DNA of 58,728 bases from a virus: positions 1 through 58,728 of the IMG/VR virus record IMGVR_UViG_3300032046_000029. One strand, 5' to 3'. The first letter of the stretch is position 1. Every line of letters starts with the position of its first letter. The notes under the pieces were generated by a model. That model did not search any database and was not told the DNA's origin. It saw nothing but the letters and a program-made list of their open reading frames with translations. This document shows, in pieces, positions 29,544-38,314 of the stretch. A program made the position numbers and the translations under genes.

Positions 29544-31085
29544 ATGGACAACAAGACCGTGACGCAGATCGACCGGATGATTCGGGGACGTTACCCGATC
29601 ATCGCGGTTCAGTCGCATGAGGAGGGCCGGGTGATGGATGCCCTGACGGGAATCGCCAAGGCCCAGGGCAAGCAGTTGCACGTCTGGACGATCAGCCGGG
29701 GGATGGAGCAGGTCCTCCCAGAGACCGACCAGCCGGCGAACCAGGCCCTGGCCGACCCCGTCAGCGCCCTCCAGTGGGTGCGGGAGCAGGAGGCCGGTAG
29801 CAAGGCGTTGTTCGTGTTCAAGGACCTGCACCCCTTCATCGGCGGTGAGCGGGCCGACCCCGTGGCAGTGCGCAGCCTGCGGGATTGCGCGGACGCCCTG
29901 ACCAGCCGGTTCCAAACGATTATCCTCGTAAGCCCACAGATCGCCGTCCCAACCGACTTACAGAAGGACGTGGTGACGGTGGACTTTCCCCTGCCGACGT
30001 TCGGTGAGTTGGCCGAGGTCCTGGAGGGAGCAATCGAGAACCTGCCCAGCCACATCCCCTGCAACCTGAACGGGGACCGCAAGGACGTCATCCGGGCGCT
30101 CCAGGGACTGACCCAGGTCGAGGCTGATGCAGTGCTGGGCTACGCCATCGCCAGCCTGCGGCATCTGGATACGGATGCTATTCCCCTGATCCTGGATGCC
30201 AAGCGGGAAATCATTCGGCAATCCGGGGCACTCGAATACTACCCTGAGCAGGCCAGTTACAGTGAAATCGGGGGGCTGGACGTACTGAAAGCCTGGTGTA
30301 TGGAGAGCGAGATTGCCTTTTCTGATCAGGCCCAGGCGTTCGGGGTCGAGCCGGACAAGGGGGTCTTGATCGTAGGCGTACCGGGTTGTGGAAAGTCGCT
30401 CACCGCCAAGGCTATCGCAGGGGGCAACCGCCCCTTGTTGCGGCTCGACGTGGGGGCGCTGTTCGGGTCGCTGGTCGGCCAGAGCGAGGCGCAGACGCGC
30501 AACGCGCTCAAGGTTGCCGAGGCCGTTGCCCCTTGTGTCCTGTGGATCGACGAGATCGAGAAGGCACTTGGAAGCGGCGGAGGGGAATTGGACGGCGGGA
30601 CGAGCCTGCGGGTCCTGGGGACCATCCTCACCTGGATGGAGGAAGCGGACGCGCCGGTGTTCGTAGTGGCAACGGCCAACGACATCGGCAGCCTGCGGCC
30701 TGAGTTGATCCGGCGGTTTGGGGAGGTCTTTTTCGTAGACCTACCCCAGGTCGGCGAGCGGGCCGACATTCTGGCGATTCACCTGCAGCGCAAGCGGGAT
30801 TCTGGGAAGTTTGATCTTCAGGCCGTGGCCGAAGCAACTGAGAATTTTACCGGCTCTGAGTTAGAGAAGGTCGTCCAGATGGCCCTGCGGCGGGCATTCG
30901 CCCAGGGGCGCGAGGTCGAGACGGCGGACCTGCTGACAGTGACCGGGGAGACGGTACCCCTGGTCACGACGATGCAGGAGCAGATCCAGGCGATGCGCCA
31001 GTGGGCGACCAGAGCGCGGCCGGCGTCGAGCCGCCAGGAAACCGGGCGCAAGGTCCAGGCCACGGGCCGGGCGCTGGAGGTCTGA
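29544..31085 (+). CDS. AAA+ ATPase, Ycf46-like
   Basis: 513 residues. The N-terminal 200 residues carry the Ycf46-type start RYPIIAVQSHEEGRVMDALT and a P-loop-less domain. The AAA+ core has GVLIVGVPGCGKSLTAKAIA (Walker A), VAPCVLWIDEIEKALGSGGG (Walker B), VFVVATANDIGSLRPELIRR (sensor I and arginine finger), and ENFTGSELEKVVQMALRR (sensor II helix). It is followed by a DUF1257-like and a DUF2997-like gene, an association known from cyanobacteria, plastids and some bacteria. Likely a remodelling ATPase; its substrate is unknown. Confidence 0.88.
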   Translation: MDNKTVTQIDRMIRGRYPIIAVQSHEEGRVMDALTGIAKAQGKQLHVWTISRGMEQVLPETDQPANQALADPVSALQWVREQEAGSKALFVFKDLHPFIGGERADPVAVRSLRDCADALTSRFQTIILVSPQIAVPTDLQKDVVTVDFPLPTFGELAEVLEGAIENLPSHIPCNLNGDRKDVIRALQGLTQVEADAVLGYAIASLRHLDTDAIPLILDAKREIIRQSGALEYYPEQASYSEIGGLDVLKAWCMESEIAFSDQAQAFGVEPDKGVLIVGVPGCGKSLTAKAIAGGNRPLLRLDVGALFGSLVGQSEAQTRNALKVAEAVAPCVLWIDEIEKALGSGGGELDGGTSLRVLGTILTWMEEADAPVFVVATANDIGSLRPELIRRFGEVFFVDLPQVGERADILAIHLQRKRDSGKFDLQAVAEATENFTGSELEKVVQMALRRAFAQGREVETADLLTVTGETVPLVTTMQEQIQAMRQWATRARPASSRQETGRKVQATGRALEV

Positions 31086-31090
31086 GAGTG

Positions 31091-31117
31091 AGCCGCCTCT
31101 CTGACAGGGAGGCGGCT
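31091..31117 (+). terminator. hairpin after the AAA+ gene
   Basis: AGCCGCCTC, a nine-base loop, GAGGCGGCT; no T-run follows. Partly overlaps palindrome copy 17. Confidence 0.55.
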
Positions 31118-31143
31118 ATGAGTTTACGAACGCAATTGCACAA
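31116..31143. repeat. 28-bp palindrome, copy 17
   Basis: CTATGA arm, core TTACGAACGCAA; its right end is the TTGCAC box of promoter 9, so operator and promoter share bases. Confidence 0.65.
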
Positions 31144-31168
31144 AACGGGTTACTCATTCGTTCTATGG
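31136..31168 (+). promoter_or_regulatory. TTGCAC-type phage promoter, copy 9
   Basis: TTGCAC (31136), CTCATTCGTT, CTATGG (31163-31168); next ATG 13 bases further, behind AGGAGG. Confidence 0.75.
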
Positions 31169-31181
31169 GTAGGAGGATGCG

Positions 31182-31634
31182 ATGAGCAAGTATCTCAAGG
31201 TAGCGATTCAATTCAAAGACGAGACGACGTTCCGTGAGGCATTGCGGGACGTGTGTAAGGCGCGCGGGATTCAGTTCGAGCAGGGGCAGAACCTTACCCT
31301 GGTCGGCTACCTGAATGACCTGCGCCCTGAGACGGCGGAGTACGTGATCCTGCGCCGGTACGTTGGAACATCCGCTAACGATCTGGGGTTCGCCCGGCAG
31401 GCCGACGGCAGCCTGGGAGTGGTCATCAGCGAGTTCGACAGCCGGGGAACAGGGGCCGAGATCGTGGCCCAGGTCAAGCAGCGGTACGCGCGGCTCCAGG
31501 TCGAAAAGAAAGCGCAGGCGCGCGGGTTCCGGGTCGAGGAAGTGAAAGAGGCGGGTGGCACGATCCGCCTGCGGCTCTACCCGACGGCGGCCACCCGGCA
31601 GCCGGTGCGCCAGGCGTATACGGTGAGGAGATGA
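31182..31634 (+). CDS. DUF1257 (Ycf35-like) protein
   Basis: 150 residues. The family pattern is visible: a strand-helix start (YLKVAIQFKDETTFREALRD), an aromatic and charged middle, FARQADGSLGVVISEFDSRG, then AEIVAQVKQRYARLQVEKKA and a final strand. DUF1257 genes occur with Ycf46-type AAA+ genes and DUF2997 genes, as here. Biochemical role is unknown. Confidence 0.75.
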   Translation: MSKYLKVAIQFKDETTFREALRDVCKARGIQFEQGQNLTLVGYLNDLRPETAEYVILRRYVGTSANDLGFARQADGSLGVVISEFDSRGTGAEIVAQVKQRYARLQVEKKAQARGFRVEEVKEAGGTIRLRLYPTAATRQPVRQAYTVRR

Positions 31635-31638
31635 GGCG

Positions 31639-31836
31639 ATGGCCGAGCAGAAGTACATCGAGATCGTGATCAACGCTGATGGGGAGATCGAGTCCGAGGT
31701 CAAGGGTGTTCTCGGCCCGGACTGCGAAGGGCTGGCGGATTGGATCGAGGAACTGGGGACGGTGACAGAGCACCGCCACACGCCAGAGTATTATCGGCGG
31801 CAACAGGTCGCGCCCCAGGTACGGGCGGGGCGCTGA
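31639..31836 (+). CDS. DUF2997-like small protein
   Basis: 65 residues. Matches the short family pattern: a strand IEIVINADGEIESEVKGVLG, then CEGLADWIEELGTVTEH. It follows the DUF1257 gene by four bases, completing the three-gene cluster. Function unknown; probably a small partner of the other two. Confidence 0.75.
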   Translation: MAEQKYIEIVINADGEIESEVKGVLGPDCEGLADWIEELGTVTEHRHTPEYYRRQQVAPQVRAGR

Positions 31837-31932
31837 GAGAAGGCAGGGACAGAAGATCGTCCCTTGCCGTGGCTCTGACGGGGGCACCGGTACTCGGGGG
31901 CCGGGAAGATTGGACCTGTCAGGGCCACGGGA

Positions 31933-32148
31933 ATGGACGATCAAGGTAAACCTACACGGAGTCGGGTGCGGGTTAACTACGAGGAACTGGAGCGCCGGCA
32001 ATCCGTGGAGTTGGAACGACGGCAACGCGAGGAAGCCGCCAGGCAAGGATTCTGGTCCCTGCTGCGGCAGGTATTCGCAGGGGCAACCCGTGCCACGCTC
32101 GAACGCCAGGAGCGGGCGCGTGAACTGCGCCGGGGGAATGAACAGTGA
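31933..32148 (+). CDS. small charged protein
   Basis: 71 residues; ATG at 31933 has no strong binding site. A basic N-terminus is followed by a long Arg/Glu-rich helix (YEELERRQSVELERRQREEA) around a hydrophobic stretch FWSLLRQVFAGA. It overlaps the next gene (GTGA). Unknown. Confidence 0.45.
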   Translation: MDDQGKPTRSRVRVNYEELERRQSVELERRQREEAARQGFWSLLRQVFAGATRATLERQERARELRRGNEQ

Positions 32149-32348
32149 GTGACCTGGATGAGTTGACCGATAGAGAGATATGGGCCATGCCGCTGACACT
32201 GTGGAACTTTGAGCGGAAACTGCCACTGCTCGCAGAGGCGTGCGAATATCTTTTACCCAAGATTCAACGCCTTGAGCGTCGCATAGAACGGCTTTCGCGC
32301 CGATTGTGCAAGGCGATAGAGGAACTGGAGGCGCGTGACAATGGATGA
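32145..32348 (+). CDS. small helical protein
   Basis: 67 residues from GTG at 32145, overlapping the previous stop. Helical, with a coiled-coil-like end (LLPKIQRLERRIERLSRRL then CKAIEELEARD). The end overlaps the RuvC-like gene start. Unknown. Confidence 0.5.
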   Translation: MSDLDELTDREIWAMPLTLWNFERKLPLLAEACEYLLPKIQRLERRIERLSRRLCKAIEELEARDNG

Positions 32349-32820
32349 GATTATCCTCTCCCTCGATGCCTCCAGTACCGCTATCGGCTGGTGCGCCGCT
32401 CAGGGTGAGCGTTACCTGAACAGCGGCGTGCAGGACTTCACCGGCGAGCGGGATGTGCGCATCCGTGAGATCGTGTTCTGGGTACGTGGAATGCTCCTGA
32501 ACTACGATCCCGACCTGGTGGCAATCGAGGAGCCGACCGGCTCCCACCAGAACCTCCAGACCGACCGGCTGCTGGCCCGTGTAGCCGGCGCAATCGAGGG
32601 CCTGTGCATCCTCTCAGAGGTACCCGTGACCTACGTCCACGCGATGAAAGTCAAGGCGACCTCATTCAACAAGCATACGACGCTCATGACGGCGCGCTTC
32701 GTCGGAAAGCCCATCGTCGGGCCGGACGAGGCAGACGCCATCGGAGTGTGGCAAGCAGCCCTGGGGATATTCCAGGGCTATAGACTTACGAACAAAACTT
32801 CACAGGAGGAAGTGCAATGA
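32341..32820 (+). CDS. RuvC-like Holliday junction resolvase
   Basis: 159 residues from ATG at 32341, nine bases after GGAGG. The RNaseH-fold motifs fit: first Asp in ILSLDASSTAIGWC, second acidic in VAIEEPTGSHQ, and the C-terminal DEADAIGVWQAAL. Phage RuvC-like enzymes of this size resolve junctions or trim branches in replicating DNA. The 3' end of the gene contains palindrome copy 18, and the stop overlaps the beta clamp start. Confidence 0.8.
   Translation: MDEIILSLDASSTAIGWCAAQGERYLNSGVQDFTGERDVRIREIVFWVRGMLLNYDPDLVAIEEPTGSHQNLQTDRLLARVAGAIEGLCILSEVPVTYVHAMKVKATSFNKHTTLMTARFVGKPIVGPDEADAIGVWQAALGIFQGYRLTNKTSQEEVQ
32778..32805. repeat. 28-bp palindrome, copy 18
   Basis: CTATAG arm, core TTACGAACAAAA, right arm TTCACAG; lies within the last codons of the RuvC-like gene and directly in front of the GGAGG of the clamp gene. 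Confidence 0.7.
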
Positions 32821-33980
32821 GAGCGGTATGTAACCTTTCCGAGTTCCAAGCAGCCCTGTCCCTGGCGGGCCGGGCCATCTCGAAACGGGCGGTCCTGCCG
32901 GTCCTGAGCCACGTGCTGCTCCAGACGGACGGCAATGGCCTGATCGTAGCAGGGACCGATCTGGGGACGTCCATCCGGGTCGGCATCTACGCCAGGGTGG
33001 ACGAGCCAGGGGCGATTACGGCGCCGTTCTATACACTCCAGCCCCTGGCCGGTGTGCTGGAGGGCCAGGACGTCACCCTGTCTGTCAACGGCAATGCGAC
33101 GTTGCTGGTCGGAGCCGGGCGGATGAATGCCAACGTCAAGGGGTTCGAGGCGAAGGAGTTTCCACCCGTCCCGGACTACAGCGTCGCCTCCATCACCGAT
33201 CCCGGGTTCGTCTCGCTGGAGATCCCGACGGCGGCCCTGTGCAAGGCCGTCGCCCGGACGGCGATCAGCGCGAGCAAAGAGGATGCGAACAGGCCCACGC
33301 TCACGTCGGTGTACCTCCACCGGCTGGACGGCGTGTTGGCCCTGGCCGCGGCGGACGGATTCCGCATGAGCCGATGCAAGATTGGCGTTGAGGTCGGGGA
33401 GAGATTTACCGGCCTGCTGATCCCTGCTGCTGCATTGACAGAGGCCGGGCGCGCCATCGCCGGACAGGCCGACACGACCCGCATCGCATTCAAGCCGGGC
33501 GACCCTCACGTGACGTTCCTGGCCGGCACGGTGCAGTTGACAGCGACGTTGATGGAAGGAAAGTTCCCGGACATCTCGGACGTCATCCCGAAAGAGCATG
33601 CCGTCTTGGTCATTGCGTCAGCGGCGGAACTGAAACGGGCCGTCAAGACGGCGATGGTGTTCGCCCGCGAGGAGCAGGGCCACACGATCCGCCTCGCCAT
33701 CGGGGAAAACAAGATGACTCTATTGGCGGAGAATGCTGTAGACGGAGACCAGGTGACCGCAGTGCAAGCCTGCGTGACGGGGAAACTGGAGGAGAGCACG
33801 CTACCGCCGGGGGAGTTCTGGCTGGACGGACGGTATCTGCGCGACCTGCTGGACGTGATCGGCACCGATGACGTTTGCATCACTGGCACCAGTGCCTCGC
33901 ATCCATTCACGTTTCGATCTGCCGAGGATGACGGGTTCGTCCACGTCATCATGCCGCAGGCCGGAAGATCACAGGGGTAG
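32817..33980 (+). CDS. dnaN: DNA polymerase III beta sliding clamp
   Basis: 387 residues behind GGAGGAAGTGCA. Family landmarks: LPVLSHVLLQTDGNGLIV in domain 1, RPTLTSVYLHRLDGV and ADGFRMSRCKI in domain 2, MEGKFPDISDVIPKE before the domain 3 strand, then LDGRYLRDLLDVIG and a C-terminus near VHVIMP. The clamp tethers a polymerase to DNA. No polymerase gene lies in the window, so it may act with the host replicase or with a polymerase outside the window. Confidence 0.92.
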   Translation: MRAVCNLSEFQAALSLAGRAISKRAVLPVLSHVLLQTDGNGLIVAGTDLGTSIRVGIYARVDEPGAITAPFYTLQPLAGVLEGQDVTLSVNGNATLLVGAGRMNANVKGFEAKEFPPVPDYSVASITDPGFVSLEIPTAALCKAVARTAISASKEDANRPTLTSVYLHRLDGVLALAAADGFRMSRCKIGVEVGERFTGLLIPAAALTEAGRAIAGQADTTRIAFKPGDPHVTFLAGTVQLTATLMEGKFPDISDVIPKEHAVLVIASAAELKRAVKTAMVFAREEQGHTIRLAIGENKMTLLAENAVDGDQVTAVQACVTGKLEESTLPPGEFWLDGRYLRDLLDVIGTDDVCITGTSASHPFTFRSAEDDGFVHVIMPQAGRSQG

Positions 33981-33981
33981 C

Positions 33982-34009
33982 CTATGGTTTACGATCATAA
34001 CTCCACACG
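33982..34009. repeat. 28-bp palindrome, copy 19
   Basis: CTATGG arm, then TTTACGATCATAA and CTCCACAC; it includes the start codon of the next gene. Confidence 0.6.
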
Positions 34010-34406
34010 CAACCAGGCCGGGGATCTGAAAGCGGCCGTGCTGGAAATCCTGTCCCGCCACGTTGGAGCAGGGACGGCGATCCAGGCGCGCGACATTGCC
34101 GGAGCCTGTGGCTTGCGAGGCAAGTATGCCGACCGGCCCGTGAGGGAGGCGATTCGTCAACTCAGGCAGGAGGGGCACCTGATCCTCTCCAGCGTCGGGC
34201 GTGAGCCGGGTTACTTCCTGGCCGCCTCTCGGCAGGAATGGGAGGAGTTCCGGGACGGGAATCTCAGGCCGCGAGCACTGGACATCCTGGAGACGGCGAA
34301 GGCGATGGGCCAAGCGGCGGCCAGCAGGTGGGGCGGTGTGCTCGACCTGGGGGATGGGGAGAGCGTGGCGGTGATGCAGTTACGCATGCCGGAGTTAGTG
34401 GCGTGA
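33984..34406 (+). CDS. winged-helix DNA-binding protein
   Basis: 140 residues; ATG at 33984 lies six bases after AGGGG and within palindrome copy 19. A winged helix is suggested by LKAAVLEILSRHVGAGTAIQ, ARDIAGACGLRGKYADRPVR and EAIRQLRQEGHLILSSVG. The C-terminal part is a charged helix. An autoregulatory role would be natural, as a repeat copy covers its own start. It ends in a TGATG overlap. Confidence 0.6.
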   Translation: MVYDHNSTRNQAGDLKAAVLEILSRHVGAGTAIQARDIAGACGLRGKYADRPVREAIRQLRQEGHLILSSVGREPGYFLAASRQEWEEFRDGNLRPRALDILETAKAMGQAAASRWGGVLDLGDGESVAVMQLRMPELVA

Positions 34407-34531
34407 TGGGATACATCTGCGCCGGCCTGGTCATCCTGATCATCATTGCCACAATTGCCATCGTTGTAGCGTGCATCGTTGGCAGTGGGGTGGACGCGCA
34501 CCTTCACGTGGAGCACGGTGGTGATGAATGA
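34406..34531 (+). CDS. single-helix membrane peptide
   Basis: 41 residues. One long hydrophobic helix (YICAGLVILIIIATIAIVVA) followed by a His/Asp-rich tail. The start overlaps the preceding stop (TGATG), and its end overlaps the methyltransferase start. Unknown. Confidence 0.5.
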   Translation: MGYICAGLVILIIIATIAIVVACIVGSGVDAHLHVEHGGDE

Positions 34532-35427
34532 GTTGGCTCTATTTGCCGGGGCGGGCGGGGGACTGCTCGCCACTCAACACTTACTCGGATTCAGGACCGT
34601 CTGTTACGTCGAAATCGCACCCTACCCGGTCGCGGTCCTCGAGGCCCGCATCCGAGACGGATTGCTCGACGACGCCCCCATCTGGGACGACGTCCGAACC
34701 TTCGATGGCAAGCCCTGGCGTGGAGTCGTGGATCTCATCTCTGCGGGATTCCCGTGCCAGCCGTACAGTAGCGCAGGCAAGCAACGCGCGGACGCCGATG
34801 AGCGTAACCTGTGGCCGGATACCATTCGCGTCGTTAGAGAAGTCCGGCCCCGATACGTCCTGCTGGAGAACGTCTCAAGGCTGCTTGTTTACCCATACGC
34901 TCGCCGAATATTCGCAGACCTGGCCGAGAGCGGGTACGATTGTCGGTGGGATTGCCTACCGGCTGCCGCCGTCGGCGCCCCTCACATCCGTGATCGGCTC
35001 TTCATCGTGGCCTACACCGGTAGGTTACAATCGGGGAAACCGATCAGCGAGTTCGGGCAGTCGGTACCGGCCATCACTCCAGGAGATGGCGGAGACGGGA
35101 GACTGGCGGAGGTTCTGGCCTACACCACAGAGTCGGGATTGGAAGGGTCCGTGCAACCAGAAGTCTTGCCTGCCCAATGCAGTACGGGAAAGATGGCCTA
35201 CGCCGACGGAGGGGGATTCGCGGGGGCGAAGGACCAGCCGCAAGGCCAAGGCGTTGTATTCGGCAGGTCCTACCCTATTGGAAGCGATCTGGGGGGATCG
35301 TCCTGGTGGGAAGTTGAACCCCGATTGGATCGAGTGGCTGATGGGGTGGCCCATCGGGTGGACCGAATTGCAGCCATTGGAGAGGGACAAGTTCCTCTCG
35401 TGGTCGCAACAGCATGGAGGATTCTGA
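34524..35427 (+). pseudogene. C5-cytosine DNA methyltransferase split by a frameshift
   Basis: The first part (from 34524) has motif I LALFAGAGGGLLATQ, motif IV SAGFPCQPYSSAGKQ and motif VI LLENVSRLL, then HIRDRLFIVA. From about 35001-35080 onward the conserved sequence continues in the +1 frame: WPTPQSRDWKG, RWPTPTEGDS and the C-terminal LNPDWIEWLMGWPIGWTELQ. That second frame stops at 35427, exactly abutting the integrase start, whereas the first frame would run to 35459 into the integrase gene. So the real end is in the second frame. This is a true frameshift mutation, a sequence error, or a recoding event. Confidence 0.8.
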
Positions 35428-36372
35428 GTGAGCACATCGGGAGCGCCGGCGATGAGTGACCTCGTTCCGGTCAAGGTCCAGGATTGGCCCATCCTGGCAG
35501 CGATAGACAACTGCCGGCGTCTGGCCGACAGTACGCGCCGTCAGTACCACAACGCCCTGGTCGGCTATCTGGGGACCGGGGCAGAGTTGAAGGACGCTGT
35601 GGCGCTGGCCGCCTATGCCCGGACGCTCCCGGCATCGAGCAGGTCCTTCCTCAAGGCTGCCGTGCGATTGGTGACGGCGGGGCTGGCAAACGGTCTGAAG
35701 GGCCAGGCTACGCCGGACAACGTGAATGGAGTCCAGGCCGCACTCTACCGCCTGGAGGCCCTGCAGGGAGCCATCGAGACGCATGCGCAGAGGGGCCGAA
35801 AACTGCACACCTGGCTGACGGCGGCGGAAGTCGAGCGGCTGCTGGCGACCTGTGACACCTCGACGCTCCTGGGCCGGCGCGACCGGGTCCTCCTGGGCCT
35901 GCTGGCCGGGGCCGGCTTGCGGCGGGCGGAAGCGGCGGCGTTGCGATTCACGGATGTCGCGCTCCTGCCGGTCAAGGGGCGGATGCGCACCGTCCTCCAG
36001 GTGCGGGGCAAGGGGGACAAGTTGCGGGCCGTGCCTATCTCCGATGCGTTGGCGAACGGGTTGGACGATTGGGCGGCCGAGGCCGGCGCCGGGCGGGTGC
36101 TCAGGAGCGTGGATCAGGGCGGGCGTTTGGCCGCCAGCATGTCCCAGGCCGCGATCTTCGACGTCGTGCGGGCGCGGGGCGCGCTGATCGGCAAGCCGGA
36201 CCTGGCTCCCCACGACCTGCGGCGGACGTTCGCCCAGCTCGGGTACGAGGCGGGCATCCCGCTGGTGCAGATTTCCAGGCTGTTGGGGCACTCTAGTGTC
36301 ACGACGACGCAGCGGTACCTCAACCTGGACTTGGACTTGAAGATGACGGCGAGCGACTTCGTGCCGTTTTGA
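35428..36372 (+). CDS. int: tyrosine recombinase (integrase)
   Basis: 314 residues from GTG at 35428, seven bases after GGAGG. The catalytic set is present: Arg in AGLRRAEAAALRF, Lys in VRGKGDKLRAVPI, His-x2-Arg in PHDLRRTFAQLGY, His in RLLGHSSVTTTQRYLNL, and the Tyr in the same stretch. The N-terminal 110 residues are the helical core-binding domain. Such enzymes integrate phage DNA or resolve dimers. No clear attachment site was recognised beside it. Confidence 0.92.
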   Translation: MSTSGAPAMSDLVPVKVQDWPILAAIDNCRRLADSTRRQYHNALVGYLGTGAELKDAVALAAYARTLPASSRSFLKAAVRLVTAGLANGLKGQATPDNVNGVQAALYRLEALQGAIETHAQRGRKLHTWLTAAEVERLLATCDTSTLLGRRDRVLLGLLAGAGLRRAEAAALRFTDVALLPVKGRMRTVLQVRGKGDKLRAVPISDALANGLDDWAAEAGAGRVLRSVDQGGRLAASMSQAAIFDVVRARGALIGKPDLAPHDLRRTFAQLGYEAGIPLVQISRLLGHSSVTTTQRYLNLDLDLKMTASDFVPF

Positions 36373-36390
36373 GGAAAGGGAGAAAAAGAA

Positions 36391-36744
36391 ATGGAGAACA
36401 GTGCCATCATAATCTACGCCGGTCAGCCAATGAAGGTCGTTTGTGATAGGAACTGCGCCAAGGCGTGGGGGATCCAATGCCGCCCCGAAGTGCAGTTGTC
36501 CGATGATCCTGATGACTATGCTTTCCTGGCCGATGGAGAGTTGGGTGAGGCACCGATTGATCCGGGCACCTATGAGGGCGGGGAAGCCAAGCCATTATCG
36601 CCTTACGAATTCCCCAACAAGTGGTGTGTGAGAGAATGCGAGAGGTGCGCCAAGTCCCTACCCCGCGAGCAGAATGAACCGCTCAAAGCGTTGCAATATG
36701 ATGGGCGAGTCTACAATATGCCGCAGTTGCACAGTGGCCGGTGA
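36391..36744 (+). CDS. hypothetical protein with Cys pairs
   Basis: 117 residues behind GGGAG. Several Cys (VVCDRNCAKAWGIQC, then WCVRECERCAKSL) suggest a zinc-binding fold with two knuckles. Sits between the integrase and a methyltransferase. Family not recognised. Confidence 0.5.
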   Translation: MENSAIIIYAGQPMKVVCDRNCAKAWGIQCRPEVQLSDDPDDYAFLADGELGEAPIDPGTYEGGEAKPLSPYEFPNKWCVRECERCAKSLPREQNEPLKALQYDGRVYNMPQLHSGR

Positions 36745-36762
36745 CTTCGTGCCGTTCTAGGG

Positions 36763-36790
36763 CTATGGCGTTAGTATCGTAATCTCATAG
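36763..36790. repeat. 28-bp palindrome, copy 20
   Basis: CTATGG arm, core TTAGTATCGTAA, right arm TCATAG; before the N4/N6-type methyltransferase. Confidence 0.75.
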
Positions 36791-36804
36791 AGGAGAGGCA
36801 ACCA

Positions 36805-38304
36805 GTGATTGAGCGTGATTGGCATGGACTGTACAAAGAAGGCTGGGGCACGAGCATCGTGCCGGGGGCATTTGCTCATCCGGCAAAGTTTCGTCCCGCC
36901 CTCATTCGGCGCATCTACGCCCACCTGCTAGAACAAGGCTACCTCCAGGCGGGGCAGACGGTATTGGACCCCTTCGGCGGCGTAGCCCTGGGCGCTTTAC
37001 ACGCCATGAAGAATGGGTTGACTTGGGTTGGCGTAGAATTGGAGGAGCGTTTCGTTGACCTGGGCCAACAGAACATTGACCTGTGGAATGCCCGCTACAG
37101 TACCATGCCAGGATGGGGCCAGGCTGCTATCTTCCAAGGCGACTCCCGCCACCTGTGCGAGGTGCTGGCGGGGGCGGGGTTCGGTGCGGCATTGTCCAGT
37201 CCACCCTACAGCAGCAATACCGTACACGGCCGTTCTGGTCCGCTGGACGTGCGCTTGTTCGTGAGGAAGCCTGGCCCTAACGGGCAAATCTTCACCTGTG
37301 ACGACTATGGTGATACCCCTGGACAACTTGGCTCTATGCCTGCAGGCGACGCGCCGCAGGTGCCCAGCGCGGTGGTATCGAGTATGCCGTTTGGAGGAGC
37401 CGACCAACACACCGCTGGCGAGCCGCCGAGCGCCGTGGTATCCTCAATGCCATTCACAAACTCTCTCGCCTCAGACGATCCCGACAAAAGAGGCGGCCTG
37501 TTCCGTGACCCGAAGCGGCGCGGGGACAGGAACATGACGGGCGAGTATGGCGCAACAAAAGGCCAACTTGGCGCAATGGCGGAAGGGCAGCCGGTACAGG
37601 TACAGGGGAGCGTGAGTAGCCCGCCATATGCTGATCAGAGTATTGCTGCAGGGAGTCATGGGAAATTTGGAAATCATCATGAGCATGGAAGTTTACTTGA
37701 TCAAATGGGATATGGGGAAGGTTACTCACATAGTGAAGACAACCTGGGCAACTCTCAGGGCACCACCTTCTGGTCCGCATCTGCCGAGATCATGCGCCAG
37801 GTGTACCAGGTCCTTGCGCCTGGCGCGGTGGCAGTTTGGGTGTGCAAAGCGTTCGTGCGGAAGGGTGCGCTGGTGGACTTCCCCGGCCAGTGGCAGGCGC
37901 TCGGTGAGTCCTGCGGGTTCGAGACGGCGCAGATCATCCGCGCGTGGGTGGTGGAAGATCAGGGCGCGCAGCATACCCTGGACGGCGGCCTGGACGTGCG
38001 CAAGATCGAGCGCAAATCCTTCTTTCGCGCACTCCAGGAGTTCAAGGCGCGGGCTGCCGAGTCTTGGAAGCCCCTGAGTCGTGACGATAAGGCCCGCTAC
38101 CTGCGGCAAGCCCACCGTGAACTTTGGGCGCACTACGAGGCGCGAATACTGGAGGACACCGCCGACGGTGAGCCTCCCCGCCCCACACATGCCAGGATCG
38201 TGGCGGCGGCGCAGGCCAGCGCGTACCGAGACGCGGGCGAACCCGACATCGAGACGGATACGCAGATAGATTATGAGGTTGTGCTAATACAACGCAAGAT
38301 GTGA
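36805..38304 (+). CDS. DNA methyltransferase (N4/N6 class) with repeated motif-IV-like sites
   Basis: 499 residues from GTG at 36805. Motif I VLDPFGGVALGALHA and the SPPY motif ALSSPPYSSNTV are present, with a C-terminal region typical of phage beta-class enzymes. A long insert carries three more motif-IV-like sequences: VVSSMPFGGAD, VVSSMPFTNSL and SVSSPPYADQS. Two of them have MPF in place of PPY. The repetition is known from large phage methylases and may reflect domain duplication. It probably modifies adenine or cytosine in phage DNA. Confidence 0.85.
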   Translation: MIERDWHGLYKEGWGTSIVPGAFAHPAKFRPALIRRIYAHLLEQGYLQAGQTVLDPFGGVALGALHAMKNGLTWVGVELEERFVDLGQQNIDLWNARYSTMPGWGQAAIFQGDSRHLCEVLAGAGFGAALSSPPYSSNTVHGRSGPLDVRLFVRKPGPNGQIFTCDDYGDTPGQLGSMPAGDAPQVPSAVVSSMPFGGADQHTAGEPPSAVVSSMPFTNSLASDDPDKRGGLFRDPKRRGDRNMTGEYGATKGQLGAMAEGQPVQVQGSVSSPPYADQSIAAGSHGKFGNHHEHGSLLDQMGYGEGYSHSEDNLGNSQGTTFWSASAEIMRQVYQVLAPGAVAVWVCKAFVRKGALVDFPGQWQALGESCGFETAQIIRAWVVEDQGAQHTLDGGLDVRKIERKSFFRALQEFKARAAESWKPLSRDDKARYLRQAHRELWAHYEARILEDTADGEPPRPTHARIVAAAQASAYRDAGEPDIETDTQIDYEVVLIQRKM

Positions 38305-38314
38305 GGAAGAATCA

